DNA of 64,000 bases, taken from Clostridium sp. chh4-2 (GTDB taxonomy: Bacteria; Bacillota; Clostridia; Lachnospirales; Lachnospiraceae). Positions 54,184 to 62,842 of this stretch are shown here, piece by piece. The stretch covers positions 148,175-212,174 of the forward strand of contig NZ_PKUU01000009.1 of NCBI RefSeq assembly GCF_002899675.1. The letters run 5' to 3'. Positions within the stretch are counted from its first letter, which is position 1. Each line of letters begins with the position of its first letter. The notes under the pieces were generated by a model. It did not search any database. It was not told the DNA's origin and worked only from the letters and a program-made list of their open reading frames with translations. The position numbers were made by a program, and so were the translations under genes.

Positions 54184-55446
54184 ATGGGGATGGGAAATAT
54201 TGCAGCGAGTATATCAGCAGTGCTGGGAAGCCTTGGGGGATCTGTATTAGTTGCTATTGTAATGTGTATTTTAGGTTTTGTGTTCCGCGCAGGTGCGAAA
54301 AACAGCATAAGAGGCGGAATCTATGCGGGAATTGGTCTGGCTGGTTTGAACATGGTGGTGAATTCTGCAACAGGGGCGCTCACTCCGGCCATACAGGCAT
54401 TTTCGGAGAATTTCAATTCCGGTCTGACTGTTACTGACTTGGGGTGGGGATCTTCGGGAATCGCTTTTGCCTGGCCTGGTTTGGCGTTTGTAATACTGGG
54501 GATTTTAGCGGTAAATGCCGTGATGGTACTTTTAAAACTGACAAAAACCATGTGGACCGATATCTGGAGCATTTGGCATGGTAACGTGGTCGGCGGTTTT
54601 GTGTGGGCTGCGACCGGCGGCAATATCACGCTGGGCGTGGTGGCCGGAGTCCTTTTTCTGGCAATCGGCAGCATAATTGCGGATATTACGGCTAAAGATT
54701 ATCAGGAGTTTAACGACATGCCGGGAATCGCAGTACCTTGTACAGTTTCATTTCTGGCTCTTTTTGCAAAACCGTTTAACGGTCTTTTAGAAAAGATACC
54801 GGGAATCAGGGATATCAATGCATCTCCGGAAAATATAAGAAAGAGAATGGGAATATTCGGAGAATTGGGAGTTATGGGTACGGTTATCGGTGTGATCATC
54901 GGTATTTTAGCCGGATACCGGTACGGAGAAGTGCTCAACCTGGGGGTTCAGATCGGCGTACTGATGGTATTTTTACCTAAGACGGTATCAGTCCTTTGTG
55001 AAGGCATCATTCCCATCGCCAATGCGATTACAGAATTTGTACAGGATCGGTTTGAAGGCAGGGAGGTCTATGTTGGAGTGGACTGTGCAGCATTATTGGG
55101 ACATCCGTCCGTTATGGCATCTGCGGTCTTACTCTATCCCATGATCGTGATTTTAGCGGTATTGCTTCCCGGTAATGCCATGCTTCCAATCGCGTCCCTG
55201 GCCGTAATTCCCTATTGGTGCGGCGCGGTGGCAGCGCAGCTGAAGGGAAATGTTTTCAGAATTGTCCTGTTCGTGCTGATCTGGTCAATTCCAATCTTTT
55301 ACATTGCATCCGCCATGGCTCCGATCCATACGCAGGCGATGGGCTTATTGGGGCTGGCAGATCAGGCAGTGGTCAATTCCAGCTTTGATATGGGCGGTGA
55401 TCCTCTGGGCGCAGTGATGGTATACATATTCCAATTATTTAAATAA
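54184..55446 (+). CDS. PTS IIC component, galactitol (EIIC-GAT) family
   Basis: The 420-residue membrane permease has about ten hydrophobic segments and GAT-family traits (GAKNSIRGGIYAGIGLAGLN, then WGSSGIAFAWPGLAF). It takes up and phosphorylates a polyol or sugar. AAGGAG precedes the ATG at 54184. The true substrate is unknown, and no galactitol-phosphate dehydrogenase (GatD) is in the operon, so it is probably not galactitol. Confidence 0.9.
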   Translation: MGMGNIAASISAVLGSLGGSVLVAIVMCILGFVFRAGAKNSIRGGIYAGIGLAGLNMVVNSATGALTPAIQAFSENFNSGLTVTDLGWGSSGIAFAWPGLAFVILGILAVNAVMVLLKLTKTMWTDIWSIWHGNVVGGFVWAATGGNITLGVVAGVLFLAIGSIIADITAKDYQEFNDMPGIAVPCTVSFLALFAKPFNGLLEKIPGIRDINASPENIRKRMGIFGELGVMGTVIGVIIGILAGYRYGEVLNLGVQIGVLMVFLPKTVSVLCEGIIPIANAITEFVQDRFEGREVYVGVDCAALLGHPSVMASAVLLYPMIVILAVLLPGNAMLPIASLAVIPYWCGAVAAQLKGNVFRIVLFVLIWSIPIFYIASAMAPIHTQAMGLLGLADQAVVNSSFDMGGDPLGAVMVYIFQLFK

Positions 55447-55481
55447 ATTTTGTTGAATAGATGATTGATAGGGGGATTTAG

Positions 55482-55952
55482 ATGATAACATTGGATCGTG
55501 ATCTGATTGTAATGGATCTGCAGGCGGAGAACAAAGAGACGGTGATCCGCGCGGTGGTGGATAAGATGGTTGAAATGGGATATGTGGGGCCTGACTACTA
55601 TGATGAAGTTATTGCCAGGGAAAAGGATTATCCCACAGGACTTCCCAGCGAAGGCGTGATGACCGCAGTTCCCCACGCATTTTGCAGTACGGTAAAAAAG
55701 ACCGGGATAGGGGTTGCCCAGCTGAGAACTCCGGTTTTGTTCCAAAATGCATCGGATTATTCAGAGGAACTGCCGGTGAAGCTTGTCTTTGTTATGGCAA
55801 ATGCTCAGGGAGAAGGGGAACATCTGAGCGGTCTGCAGGATTTGATGGATGTATTTTGTAAAAAACAGATGCTTCTCGACCTATATGCTTCAAAAACGCC
55901 CGAGCAATTCATGGAGATCATGGAATCCGGCAGCCGGTATCAGGAGGACTGA
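55482..55952 (+). CDS. PTS IIA component, fructose/galactitol type
   Basis: The 156-residue mannitol/fructose-type IIA domain has its phospho-accepting His65 in TAVPHAF. It takes phosphate from HPr and gives it to IIB. A ribosome binding site (AGGGGG) precedes the ATG. It lies 35 bases after the IIC gene. Confidence 0.9.
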   Translation: MITLDRDLIVMDLQAENKETVIRAVVDKMVEMGYVGPDYYDEVIAREKDYPTGLPSEGVMTAVPHAFCSTVKKTGIGVAQLRTPVLFQNASDYSEELPVKLVFVMANAQGEGEHLSGLQDLMDVFCKKQMLLDLYASKTPEQFMEIMESGSRYQED

Positions 55953-55972
55953 TCCGGAATTTGGGAGGTAAT

Positions 55973-56251
55973 ATGAAAAAGGTGCTGATTGCCGGAGGAT
56001 TATGCGGGACAACCATGTTGACAGCGGCGGATAAGATTAAAGAACGCTGCCTCACAAGGAATCAGGAAATTCACGTAAAAATACAAAATTTATGGGAAAC
56101 CAGTTATGTGACCCCGGGATATGATCTTATCATTGAGATGTTTCCGTTTTTTGAGGAAGAAAAATGTCCTGTCATAAGCGGCAAACCGTTTATCAGCCAT
56201 ATCGGGGAAAAGGCTTTGATTGAACAAATTGTAAATCATCTGGAAGAATGA
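55973..56251 (+). CDS. Second IIB-like protein with displaced P-loop cysteine
   Basis: The 92-residue protein resembles GatB-type IIB proteins in length and N-terminal pattern, but the P-loop reads LIAGGLCGTTMLTA. Aligned without gaps to the first IIB, the phospho-acceptor Cys is Gly, and a Cys appears three positions later. It might still be phosphorylated there, or act as a regulator. GGGAGG lies upstream of the ATG at 55973. Confidence 0.65.
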   Translation: MKKVLIAGGLCGTTMLTAADKIKERCLTRNQEIHVKIQNLWETSYVTPGYDLIIEMFPFFEEEKCPVISGKPFISHIGEKALIEQIVNHLEE

Positions 56252-56263
56252 GGAAGTGATATC

Positions 56264-57394
56264 ATGATCTATGCAGATTATTCCGCCACAACGCCTGTCC
56301 GGCCGGAAGTGTTGGAGGCCATGACGCCCTATTACAGCCAACTGTTTTTTAATCCATCCTCTGTCTATCCGGCCGGCAGACAGGTCCGGGAGGCGCTAGA
56401 GAAGGCGCGGGCCCGGACTGCTGACTGCATTGGAGCGGAAGCGGAGGAGATCATCTTTACCAGCGGGGGAACGGAAAGCGATAATATGGCCATAAAGGGC
56501 GTTACCCTTCATCCGGACAACAAGAAACGCCATATTATTACAACTGAAATTGAACACCACGGTGTTCTGGAACCGTGCCGCCAGCTGGAGGAACAAGGCT
56601 TTTCAGTTACCTATCTTTCGGTGGACCGGTATGGAAGAGTATCTGAAACAGACCTTAGAAAAGCCATAACAGAGGATACCTTTCTGGTATCCGTTATGTG
56701 GGTGAATAATGAAACGGGAGCGGTTCAGGATATTAAAAAACTGGCCCGGATTGCCCATCAGTCCGGCGCGGTATTTCACACAGACGCAGTGCAGGCCATG
56801 ACCACTCAGCCGGTAGATGTAAGGGAGACGGAAGTCGACCTGCTGACAATTTCAGCCCATAAATTCTACGGGCCAAAGGGATGCGGGGCGCTTTACTGCA
56901 GAAAAGGGATTCCTGTTTCGGCTCTGATTAAAGGCGGACAGCAGGAAAATCATCTGAGAGGCGGAACGGAAAATGTTCCGTCTCTAATTGGCATGGGACA
57001 TGCCGCCATGCTGCTGAAAGAAAACCGTGAAAAATCAGTAAAACAGATGGAACGGCTGAAAGAACGGATTGTAACTCGGTTCTCAGGACGAGAAGGTATT
57101 TTGATCAACAGCGGACCGGATTACAGCGCTCCATCCGTGTGCAACATTGGTTTTGCTGGCATTGAGGCCGAGGCAGTGGTATTCTATATGAATAGGGCAG
57201 GAATTCTGATATCCATGGGGGCTGCATGCAACACAAAAAGCGTGGAACCCTCTTACGTGATCAGGGCAATGGGGGTGCCGGAGGAATACTTGCGGGGGTG
57301 TGTCAGGATTTCATTAAGCTCATATATGACAGAGACAGAGGCGGATACAATTTGCGATTGTCTGGAAGCGGCATTTAGGAGATTAAACCGTTAA
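56264..57394 (+). CDS. Cysteine desulfurase-family PLP enzyme (NifS/IscS-like)
   Basis: The 376-residue fold-type I enzyme has the PLP Lys200 in SAHKFYGPKG, the cofactor-contacting ESDNMA and HHGVLEP regions, and the catalytic loop SMGAACNTKS with Cys322 in place of the usual SSGSACSS. This fits cysteine desulfurases, which release sulfur from cysteine as a persulfide. Its place between a PTS IIB-like gene and an FGGY kinase gene is unusual; no Fe-S scaffold is encoded nearby. It may serve sulfur chemistry on a substrate of the operon or have another PLP reaction. Confidence 0.82.
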   Translation: MIYADYSATTPVRPEVLEAMTPYYSQLFFNPSSVYPAGRQVREALEKARARTADCIGAEAEEIIFTSGGTESDNMAIKGVTLHPDNKKRHIITTEIEHHGVLEPCRQLEEQGFSVTYLSVDRYGRVSETDLRKAITEDTFLVSVMWVNNETGAVQDIKKLARIAHQSGAVFHTDAVQAMTTQPVDVRETEVDLLTISAHKFYGPKGCGALYCRKGIPVSALIKGGQQENHLRGGTENVPSLIGMGHAAMLLKENREKSVKQMERLKERIVTRFSGREGILINSGPDYSAPSVCNIGFAGIEAEAVVFYMNRAGILISMGAACNTKSVEPSYVIRAMGVPEEYLRGCVRISLSSYMTETEADTICDCLEAAFRRLNR

Positions 57395-57450
57395 TGAAAC
57401 ACATGGATAAAGCCTGATGCGGACTGTAAACAGAATTGGGGGACGAACGG

Positions 57451-58968
57451 ATGAAGAAATATCTGATGGGAATTGATGTGGGGACTACAGGGACAAAAGC
57501 GGTCATATTTGACTTAGAAGGAAATGCAGCATCATATGCTTATGAAGAGTATGAGTGCATTTATCCCAGGCCGGGATGGGTGGAGCAGGACTGCGGCATG
57601 CTTTTAGAGGCGGTATATAAATGCTGTCAAAGAGCAGTTTCTTCCTCAGAAATTGACAGCCGGCTGATCGGCGGAGTGGGCATCAGTGCGCAGAGAAGCA
57701 GTACAGTATTTTTGAACAGGTCGGGAGAGCCGTTAAAGATGATTTCCTGGCTGGACAACCGTGCGGCAGAAGAGGCAGAGGAGATAGAAAAAGCGGTGGG
57801 AAAAGAGCGGTTTTATGACATCACGGGCCTTCCCGTATCCCCCACGTGGATGCTGCCCAAAATCCTTCACACCAGAAAGCACGATCCGGAGCTTTGGAAG
57901 CAGACCGAAAAGATCGTACAGCTTCAGGATTTTATTCTGCACGGCTTAGGGGCCGAAGGATATTATAGTGATGAGCCGGAAGCATGCTTTTTTGGTCTGT
58001 GGGACAGCCGTAACTTTTGTTACAGCAAGGAACTGCTGGAGACATTTGACATCAGTCCCAAATTGCTGCCTCAGATCATGCCTTCCGGAACCTTAGCGGG
58101 AGCCGTGAATTTGAAGACCGCCCAAAGAACCGGTTTAGCCCCGGGAACCCCTCTGTGCGTCGGCATAGGCGACCAGAACAGCGCTGCCATCGGAGCCGGC
58201 ATTGTGGAGCCCGGGATGATTTCCATATCCATTGGAACCGGAGGATTGGCCACAGCCCTTTTAAACACCTGTTACCGCGATCCGAAAGGGCAGGCGATGG
58301 TTACAAATCATGCAGTTCATGGAATGTGGACATTTGAAGGACTGCAAAATGCAGCGGCGGGAGTATTCCGATGGTTTCGGGATGAGATTGCGGCATATGA
58401 ACTGCATATGGATGGAGATCAGGTATATACGACTTTAAATCAGATGATAGAACGGATTCCTGCAGGGGCAAAAGGCCTTCTCATGCTTCCGTATTTTGCG
58501 GGAAGCGCAGCGCCCAGATGGAACAATGAGGCCAAGGGATGTTTCCTCGGCCTTACTTTGGCACATGACAGAGCCTGCATGGCCCGGGCCTGCGTGGAGG
58601 GAATTACCATGGAACAGCGCGATATCATGGAAAGCATTGACGTATTCGGCCTGGAATTTTCCTGCGCCAGAATTGTGGGAGGAGCCACTAAATCGGAGAT
58701 ATGGAACCAGATTCAGGCAGATATATATAAAATACCCTGCGAAACTTTGAAAGTGACGGATGCGGCTGCATTGGGCGCCGCCATCTGCGCAGGCGCCGGA
58801 GTCGGCGCTTTTGCAGGCATTAAAGAAGGCGTGGCCCGGATGGTAAAAGTGGATAAGCGTTATGAACCGAATGCAGAGAACGGAAATATCTACGATGAGC
58901 TTTACCGGCTGTATTGTAAAACCTATAAAGCTTTAGATGAAGCAGGTATTTTCCATCAAATGAAATAA
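57451..58968 (+). CDS. FGGY-family carbohydrate kinase, xylulokinase-like
   Basis: The 505-residue kinase has the ATP-binding GIDVGTTGTKAVIFD at the N-terminus, GWVEQD, the second signature IGDQNSAAIGAG, and GGATKSEIWNQIQADI. It phosphorylates a ketose or polyol; xylulokinase is the nearest named family. The ATG at 57451 follows GGGGGACGAACGG. It is the last gene of the PTS operon, convergent with the SorC gene. Why both a PTS and a kinase are needed is unclear: the kinase may give a bisphosphate for the aldolase. Confidence 0.86.
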   Translation: MKKYLMGIDVGTTGTKAVIFDLEGNAASYAYEEYECIYPRPGWVEQDCGMLLEAVYKCCQRAVSSSEIDSRLIGGVGISAQRSSTVFLNRSGEPLKMISWLDNRAAEEAEEIEKAVGKERFYDITGLPVSPTWMLPKILHTRKHDPELWKQTEKIVQLQDFILHGLGAEGYYSDEPEACFFGLWDSRNFCYSKELLETFDISPKLLPQIMPSGTLAGAVNLKTAQRTGLAPGTPLCVGIGDQNSAAIGAGIVEPGMISISIGTGGLATALLNTCYRDPKGQAMVTNHAVHGMWTFEGLQNAAAGVFRWFRDEIAAYELHMDGDQVYTTLNQMIERIPAGAKGLLMLPYFAGSAAPRWNNEAKGCFLGLTLAHDRACMARACVEGITMEQRDIMESIDVFGLEFSCARIVGGATKSEIWNQIQADIYKIPCETLKVTDAAALGAAICAGAGVGAFAGIKEGVARMVKVDKRYEPNAENGNIYDELYRLYCKTYKALDEAGIFHQMK

Positions 58969-59030
58969 CCTGCTTCTGCGTTCCTTTTCTTTTCGGAATC
59001 CTTTCTTCTTTCCGGATAAACGTTATCCTT

Positions 59031-59987
59031 TTACTTGATTTTTTCAGCTTCCAGTAAGGAAATGGCAGCGATCTCATCAATGATCAGCCCGTTGAGATAT
59101 CCGCCATGGATACCGGCTATAATCGGCATGGCTTTGTCGTTTCCGGCGCAAAGGCCGATCACCATAGGGATCTTAGCCAGATCGTCTAAGGAGATGCCGA
59201 TCAGACGTCCGGCGATCCCGATGTCAGGTTCCTGGCCGTTGATATCGATTTGATGGCCGCAGATGTCGCATAACCCCATCTCGGACAGGTTCCTGGCCTC
59301 CGATTCATCTAAATATTTGGCCTTATACAGAACACTGTTTTTGTAGTTGGAAGAACCGATACCAACAAAGGCGATATCCAGATCTTTGAGAAGGGCAAAA
59401 TGTTCCATAGTTTCAGGCTCTTCCATCAGAAGTTCTTTTAAATGCGGATTATGGACCAGAAGCGGGGATTGCAGAAGACTGAACTGGCATTTTAATTTTT
59501 TTGCCAGAGTTTTCACCAGTTCCCTGCCGTCCATATGCATAGTCTGACTGTAAGTTCCGCCTACCAGCTGCACAACTTTTGCTTTGGGAACGGACCGGGC
59601 GGCCTGAAAACGGCTGACAAAGGCATTAAGAGTAGTTCCCCATGCGATTCCGATTCGAATTGAGTCGGTCAAATTCTCATTCAAAAATTCAGAGGCAGCT
59701 TTTCCAATATTATCTTTCGCCTCATCCATATTATTCCCGGCAGACACGACAACTACCTTTTTAAGGCCAAAATGAGCGCGCAGCTTTTCCGCGGTTTCCG
59801 TGTTGGAAAAGAGCGGATCGTTGATCACAATCTGGACAATGTTGTACTGATGGGCCGCCGCCAGCATGCGTGAAACCTTGGGCCTTGAGATTCCCATCAT
59901 CTGAGCAATATCATCCTGGGACATCTTTCCATAATAATACAGTTTGGCAACCTTAATAATATTCTTCCTTTTTTCACTCTGTTCCAA
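59031..59987 (-). CDS. SorC/DeoR-type sugar-binding transcriptional regulator
   Basis: The 318-residue protein has an N-terminal helix-turn-helix (KVAKLYYYGKMSQDDIAQMMGI, then SRPKVSRMLAAA) and a sugar-phosphate isomerase-like effector domain (about 60-310; SIRIGIAWGTTL, then VVQLVGGTYS). The TTG at 59987 is chosen because AGAGGGAG lies upstream at good distance. An upstream ATG (60041) lies within the predicted promoter and before the likely transcription start. It should sense a phosphorylated sugar and control the two flanking operons and itself. Confidence 0.85.
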   Translation of the reverse strand: MEQSEKRKNIIKVAKLYYYGKMSQDDIAQMMGISRPKVSRMLAAAHQYNIVQIVINDPLFSNTETAEKLRAHFGLKKVVVVSAGNNMDEAKDNIGKAASEFLNENLTDSIRIGIAWGTTLNAFVSRFQAARSVPKAKVVQLVGGTYSQTMHMDGRELVKTLAKKLKCQFSLLQSPLLVHNPHLKELLMEEPETMEHFALLKDLDIAFVGIGSSNYKNSVLYKAKYLDESEARNLSEMGLCDICGHQIDINGQEPDIGIAGRLIGISLDDLAKIPMVIGLCAGNDKAMPIIAGIHGGYLNGLIIDEIAAISLLEAEKIK

Positions 59988-60020
59988 TGTTAACACACTC
60001 CCTCTCTTTTGATTACTGTC

Positions 60021-60049
60021 ATTGTATAACATTGTGAACAAATGTGCAA
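60021..60049 (-). promoter_or_regulatory. Promoter of the SorC regulator gene
   Basis: On the minus strand TTGCAC (60044-60049) and TACAAT (60021-60026) lie 17 bases apart. The operator-like TGAACAAATGTGCA (60035-60048) overlaps the -35 and spacer, so autoregulation is likely. Confidence 0.65.
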
Positions 60050-60096
60050 TACTGTTGTGTAAATATATTGAAAAATGTTCATTTTTGTTTTATGAT
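60035..60096 (+). promoter_or_regulatory. Promoter of the URO-D/aldolase operon with paired SorC-type operators
   Basis: TGAACAAATGTGCA (60035-60048) and TGAAAAATGTTCA (60069-60081) accompany -35 TTGAAA (60068-60073) and -10 TATGAT (60091-60096) with a 17-base spacer. The layout matches the PTS operon promoter, with the 33-base distance from first operator to -35 conserved. Confidence 0.75.
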
Positions 60097-60145
60097 GAAG
60101 TCAGTTAATGAAGACGGTATTGTGAATACGAGGAGGTAACGGAGG

Positions 60146-61273
60146 ATGACTAGCAGGGAACGTGTACGCGCTGTTTTGCGCGGAGAAGTACCGGACCGGG
60201 TTCCTATGGATCTATGGGGAACCGACAGCCGGATGAATACGGAATTTTATCTGAGCGTGGCGGAATACTTGAAGTTTGAGGAATTGGGGGAACGGATACG
60301 CCCCGGTTCCACATCAGAATATGAAGATTACAGGATCAGTGATTATGTGGGATCCGATTTCAGGCATATCAATATCGGCCGCCCGGACAGATTTAAAAGT
60401 TATGTGGATGAGGCGGGGAATATTATTGACGAATGGGGTGTAGGCAGAAAACTGATCGGCATTCATCCTTCTCTCAGTTATCATCCTTTAGCTGATGCCT
60501 CGATTGAGGACCTGGAGACGTATCCATGGCCGGATATCAGGGATGAGGGCCGCGTCAGAGGCCTGAAAGAGAGAGCGGAAGACTGGTATCAAAATACGGA
60601 TTTTGCGATCACCGCCACATCGGCCACTTCAGGAACCATCTTTGAATTATGCCAGTATTTACGAGGAACAGAGCAGTTTTTTGTGGACCTGTACGAAGAG
60701 CCGGAATTTGCGGAAAAGCTGATTGAAAAGGTGACGGAGAAACTGACAGAGCTGAATGTTTATTATCTGGAAGCGGTAGGACCATATATTGAATGGCTTG
60801 AATTTTCTTCTGATTTCGGCACACAGAGAGCTCCGTTTATCTCTCCCGTTATCTTTGAAGAATTCTTTTTAGAACCTCATAAACGCCTGTTTGATGCCTG
60901 TAAAAAGGCTGCCCCCAATGTGAAAATATTTCTTCACAGCTGCGGAAGCGTAAAGCGGCTGATGCCATATTTCATAGAGATGGGAGTGGATATCCAAAGC
61001 GCGCTTCAGCCTTTGGCCGCTGAGATGGAATCTGAGGATTTAAAGGCAGAATTTGGTGACAAGCTGATTTTCCACGGAGGAGTGGACATCCAGTGCGCCT
61101 TAACAGGAACCTTGGAAGATACTGAGGCAGATGTGAAGAAGCGGATCGATGCATTTGGAAAAAATGGAGGGTATATCCTGTCTCCGTCCAATCATTTTCA
61201 AATCGATGTTCCCATTCAAAACTTTTTCCATATGTACGAGGTGGGAAAAAAGTACGGAGTCTATAACAAATAA
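60146..61273 (+). CDS. Uroporphyrinogen decarboxylase-family protein in sugar operon
   Basis: The 375-residue protein starts MTSRERVRAVLRGEVPDRVP, the standard N-terminus of the URO-D/MtaA family, and has LHSCGSVKRLMPYFIEMGVD, FHGGVDIQ and YILSPSNHFQIDVP later. The His-x-Cys pair may bind zinc, but the third Cys of methyltransferases is replaced by SPSNH, so this is a different subfamily from the protein at 41046. It is the first gene of an operon with an aldolase, a TIM-like isomerase and a YjbQ protein. The substrate is unknown. Confidence 0.82.
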   Translation: MTSRERVRAVLRGEVPDRVPMDLWGTDSRMNTEFYLSVAEYLKFEELGERIRPGSTSEYEDYRISDYVGSDFRHINIGRPDRFKSYVDEAGNIIDEWGVGRKLIGIHPSLSYHPLADASIEDLETYPWPDIRDEGRVRGLKERAEDWYQNTDFAITATSATSGTIFELCQYLRGTEQFFVDLYEEPEFAEKLIEKVTEKLTELNVYYLEAVGPYIEWLEFSSDFGTQRAPFISPVIFEEFFLEPHKRLFDACKKAAPNVKIFLHSCGSVKRLMPYFIEMGVDIQSALQPLAAEMESEDLKAEFGDKLIFHGGVDIQCALTGTLEDTEADVKKRIDAFGKNGGYILSPSNHFQIDVPIQNFFHMYEVGKKYGVYNK

Positions 61274-61292
61274 CCGAGAGGGGGAACAAAAA

Positions 61293-62123
61293 ATGATTGT
61301 AAATTCCAAAGAACTTCTGCAAAATGCCAAATCCGGGAAATACTGCATTCTGGCGCCTGACTATGTGGATCTGGATTCAGCGAAAACATTTGTTAATACG
61401 GCGGAGAAAGCGGGAAAGCCAATTATCCTGTCTTTTGCCCAAGTGCTAAATGATGTGATAGCTCTTGATGAAGCAGCAGCTGTGGGCAGATTTGTGGCCG
61501 AAAGAGCAAACATACCGGTTGTGCTTCACCTGGATCATGGCGAAGATATAGATTACATAAAAAAGGCGGTGGAGTCGGGCTTTACGTCTGTTATGATCGA
61601 CGCTTCCATGAAGAGCTTTGAAGAAAATGTGAGAGAAACAAAAGAAATCGTCGAGTTTTCCCATTCCAGAGGAGTTACCGTTGAGGCGGAAATCGGACAT
61701 GTGGGAAGAGGAGAGAATTATACGGATTACCAGAATTCGGATTCCGTATACACTGAGGTTGAAGAAGCTGTGGAATTTTGGAACCGGACCGGAGTGGATT
61801 CCCTGGCTGTTTCCATAGGAACGGCTCATGGAATTTATAAGGGAATGGAAAAACCGGCGCTTAATTTTGAACGCCTTCACCAGCTGGCAGATGCCCTTCC
61901 GATCCCGCTTGTTCTTCACGGCGGTTCCGGTTCCGGAGACGAAAATCTTTACCGTTGTGCTTGTGAAGGAATCACGAAGATCAATATTTTTACGGATTTT
62001 CTGCTTGGAGCTATGGAAAAGATTAACGAAGAAAAACCGGGAGATTATCTGTCCCTTAAAAAAGCGGCAAATCAGGGGATGGCTCAGATATTAGAACATT
62101 ATTTTAATGTGTTTTACAGATGA
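61293..62123 (+). CDS. Class II (zinc) fructose/tagatose-bisphosphate aldolase-family enzyme
   Basis: The 276-residue zinc aldolase shows LHLDHGED (catalytic Asp81 and zinc His82), EAEIGHVGRGE, IGTAHGIYKG (zinc His179) and LHGGSGS (zinc His209). It resembles the GatY/KbaY/FbaA branch, which splits ketose-1,6-bisphosphates into DHAP and an aldehyde. The ATG at 61293 has GAGAGGGGG upstream. With a TIM-like enzyme next to it, the product is probably DHAP plus a short aldehyde. Confidence 0.92.
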   Translation: MIVNSKELLQNAKSGKYCILAPDYVDLDSAKTFVNTAEKAGKPIILSFAQVLNDVIALDEAAAVGRFVAERANIPVVLHLDHGEDIDYIKKAVESGFTSVMIDASMKSFEENVRETKEIVEFSHSRGVTVEAEIGHVGRGENYTDYQNSDSVYTEVEEAVEFWNRTGVDSLAVSIGTAHGIYKGMEKPALNFERLHQLADALPIPLVLHGGSGSGDENLYRCACEGITKINIFTDFLLGAMEKINEEKPGDYLSLKKAANQGMAQILEHYFNVFYR

Positions 62124-62137
62124 CGGGAGAGATGGAA

Positions 62138-62842
62138 ATGATGAAAAAGACAATAAAAAGGCCATTTTTTGTAGTGAACCCCAAAGCTTATTTATATGGT
62201 GCAGATTCGCTGAAATTGGCAAAATATGCAGACCGTCTGGCAGCAAAATATGGCGTGGATGTTTTCTTTACCGCTCAGCTGGTGGATTTGCCGGTTATTA
62301 AAAGAGAGACCGAGAATCTGATCATTACGGCTCAGCATATGGACGGCATCGTACCCGGAAGAGGAATGGGGCATGTGCTTCCTGAAGCATTGGCGGCAGC
62401 AGGAGTATCGGCGGTTTTCTTAAATCACGTGGAACACCCTATGACGGTCAGTGAATTGGCAAAGGCCATATCCAGAGCAGATGAATTGGGAATAATAACG
62501 ATTGTGTGCGCGGATACTCCGGAAGAAGCAGAAGCGGTTGCCAGACTTCACCCGGATATTATGGTGTGTGAACCGTCCGGACTGATTGGAACAGGGAAGG
62601 TCAGCGGGGAAGCTTATATGAAATCTACCAACGAAGCGGTTAAATCTGTTTCTCCAAAGACACTTGTATTACAGGCGGCAGGGATAAGCAATGGGGAGAA
62701 TGTCTATGCAGCCATTATGTCAGGCGCGGACGGAACAGGGGCTACCAGCGGGATTGTAGCAGCAGAAGATCCTTTTGCTGCGCTCGAAGAGATGATGGAG
62801 GCATTAGACAAAGCCGGAAAAGAGATAAAAGGGGAAGCATAA
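62138..62842 (+). CDS. Triose-phosphate isomerase-like enzyme
   Basis: The 234-residue TIM barrel keeps catalytic residues Lys16 (NPKAYLYG), His97 (LNHVEHP) and Glu145 (CEPSGLIGTGK). The active-site surroundings differ from housekeeping TPI (NWKM, NHSERR, YEPVWAIGTG). It belongs with the alternative TPI-like isomerases, some of which act on tetrose phosphates. The ATG at 62138 is favoured by spacing from GGGAGAG. It probably isomerises an aldose/ketose phosphate from the aldolase reaction. Confidence 0.85.
   Translation: MMKKTIKRPFFVVNPKAYLYGADSLKLAKYADRLAAKYGVDVFFTAQLVDLPVIKRETENLIITAQHMDGIVPGRGMGHVLPEALAAAGVSAVFLNHVEHPMTVSELAKAISRADELGIITIVCADTPEEAEAVARLHPDIMVCEPSGLIGTGKVSGEAYMKSTNEAVKSVSPKTLVLQAAGISNGENVYAAIMSGADGTGATSGIVAAEDPFAALEEMMEALDKAGKEIKGEA

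Noticed and set aside
60000..60041. ATG at 60041 as the SorC start
   Set aside because: It lies in the predicted operator and -35 region of its own promoter and has no ribosome binding site; TTG at 59987 follows AGAGGGAG.
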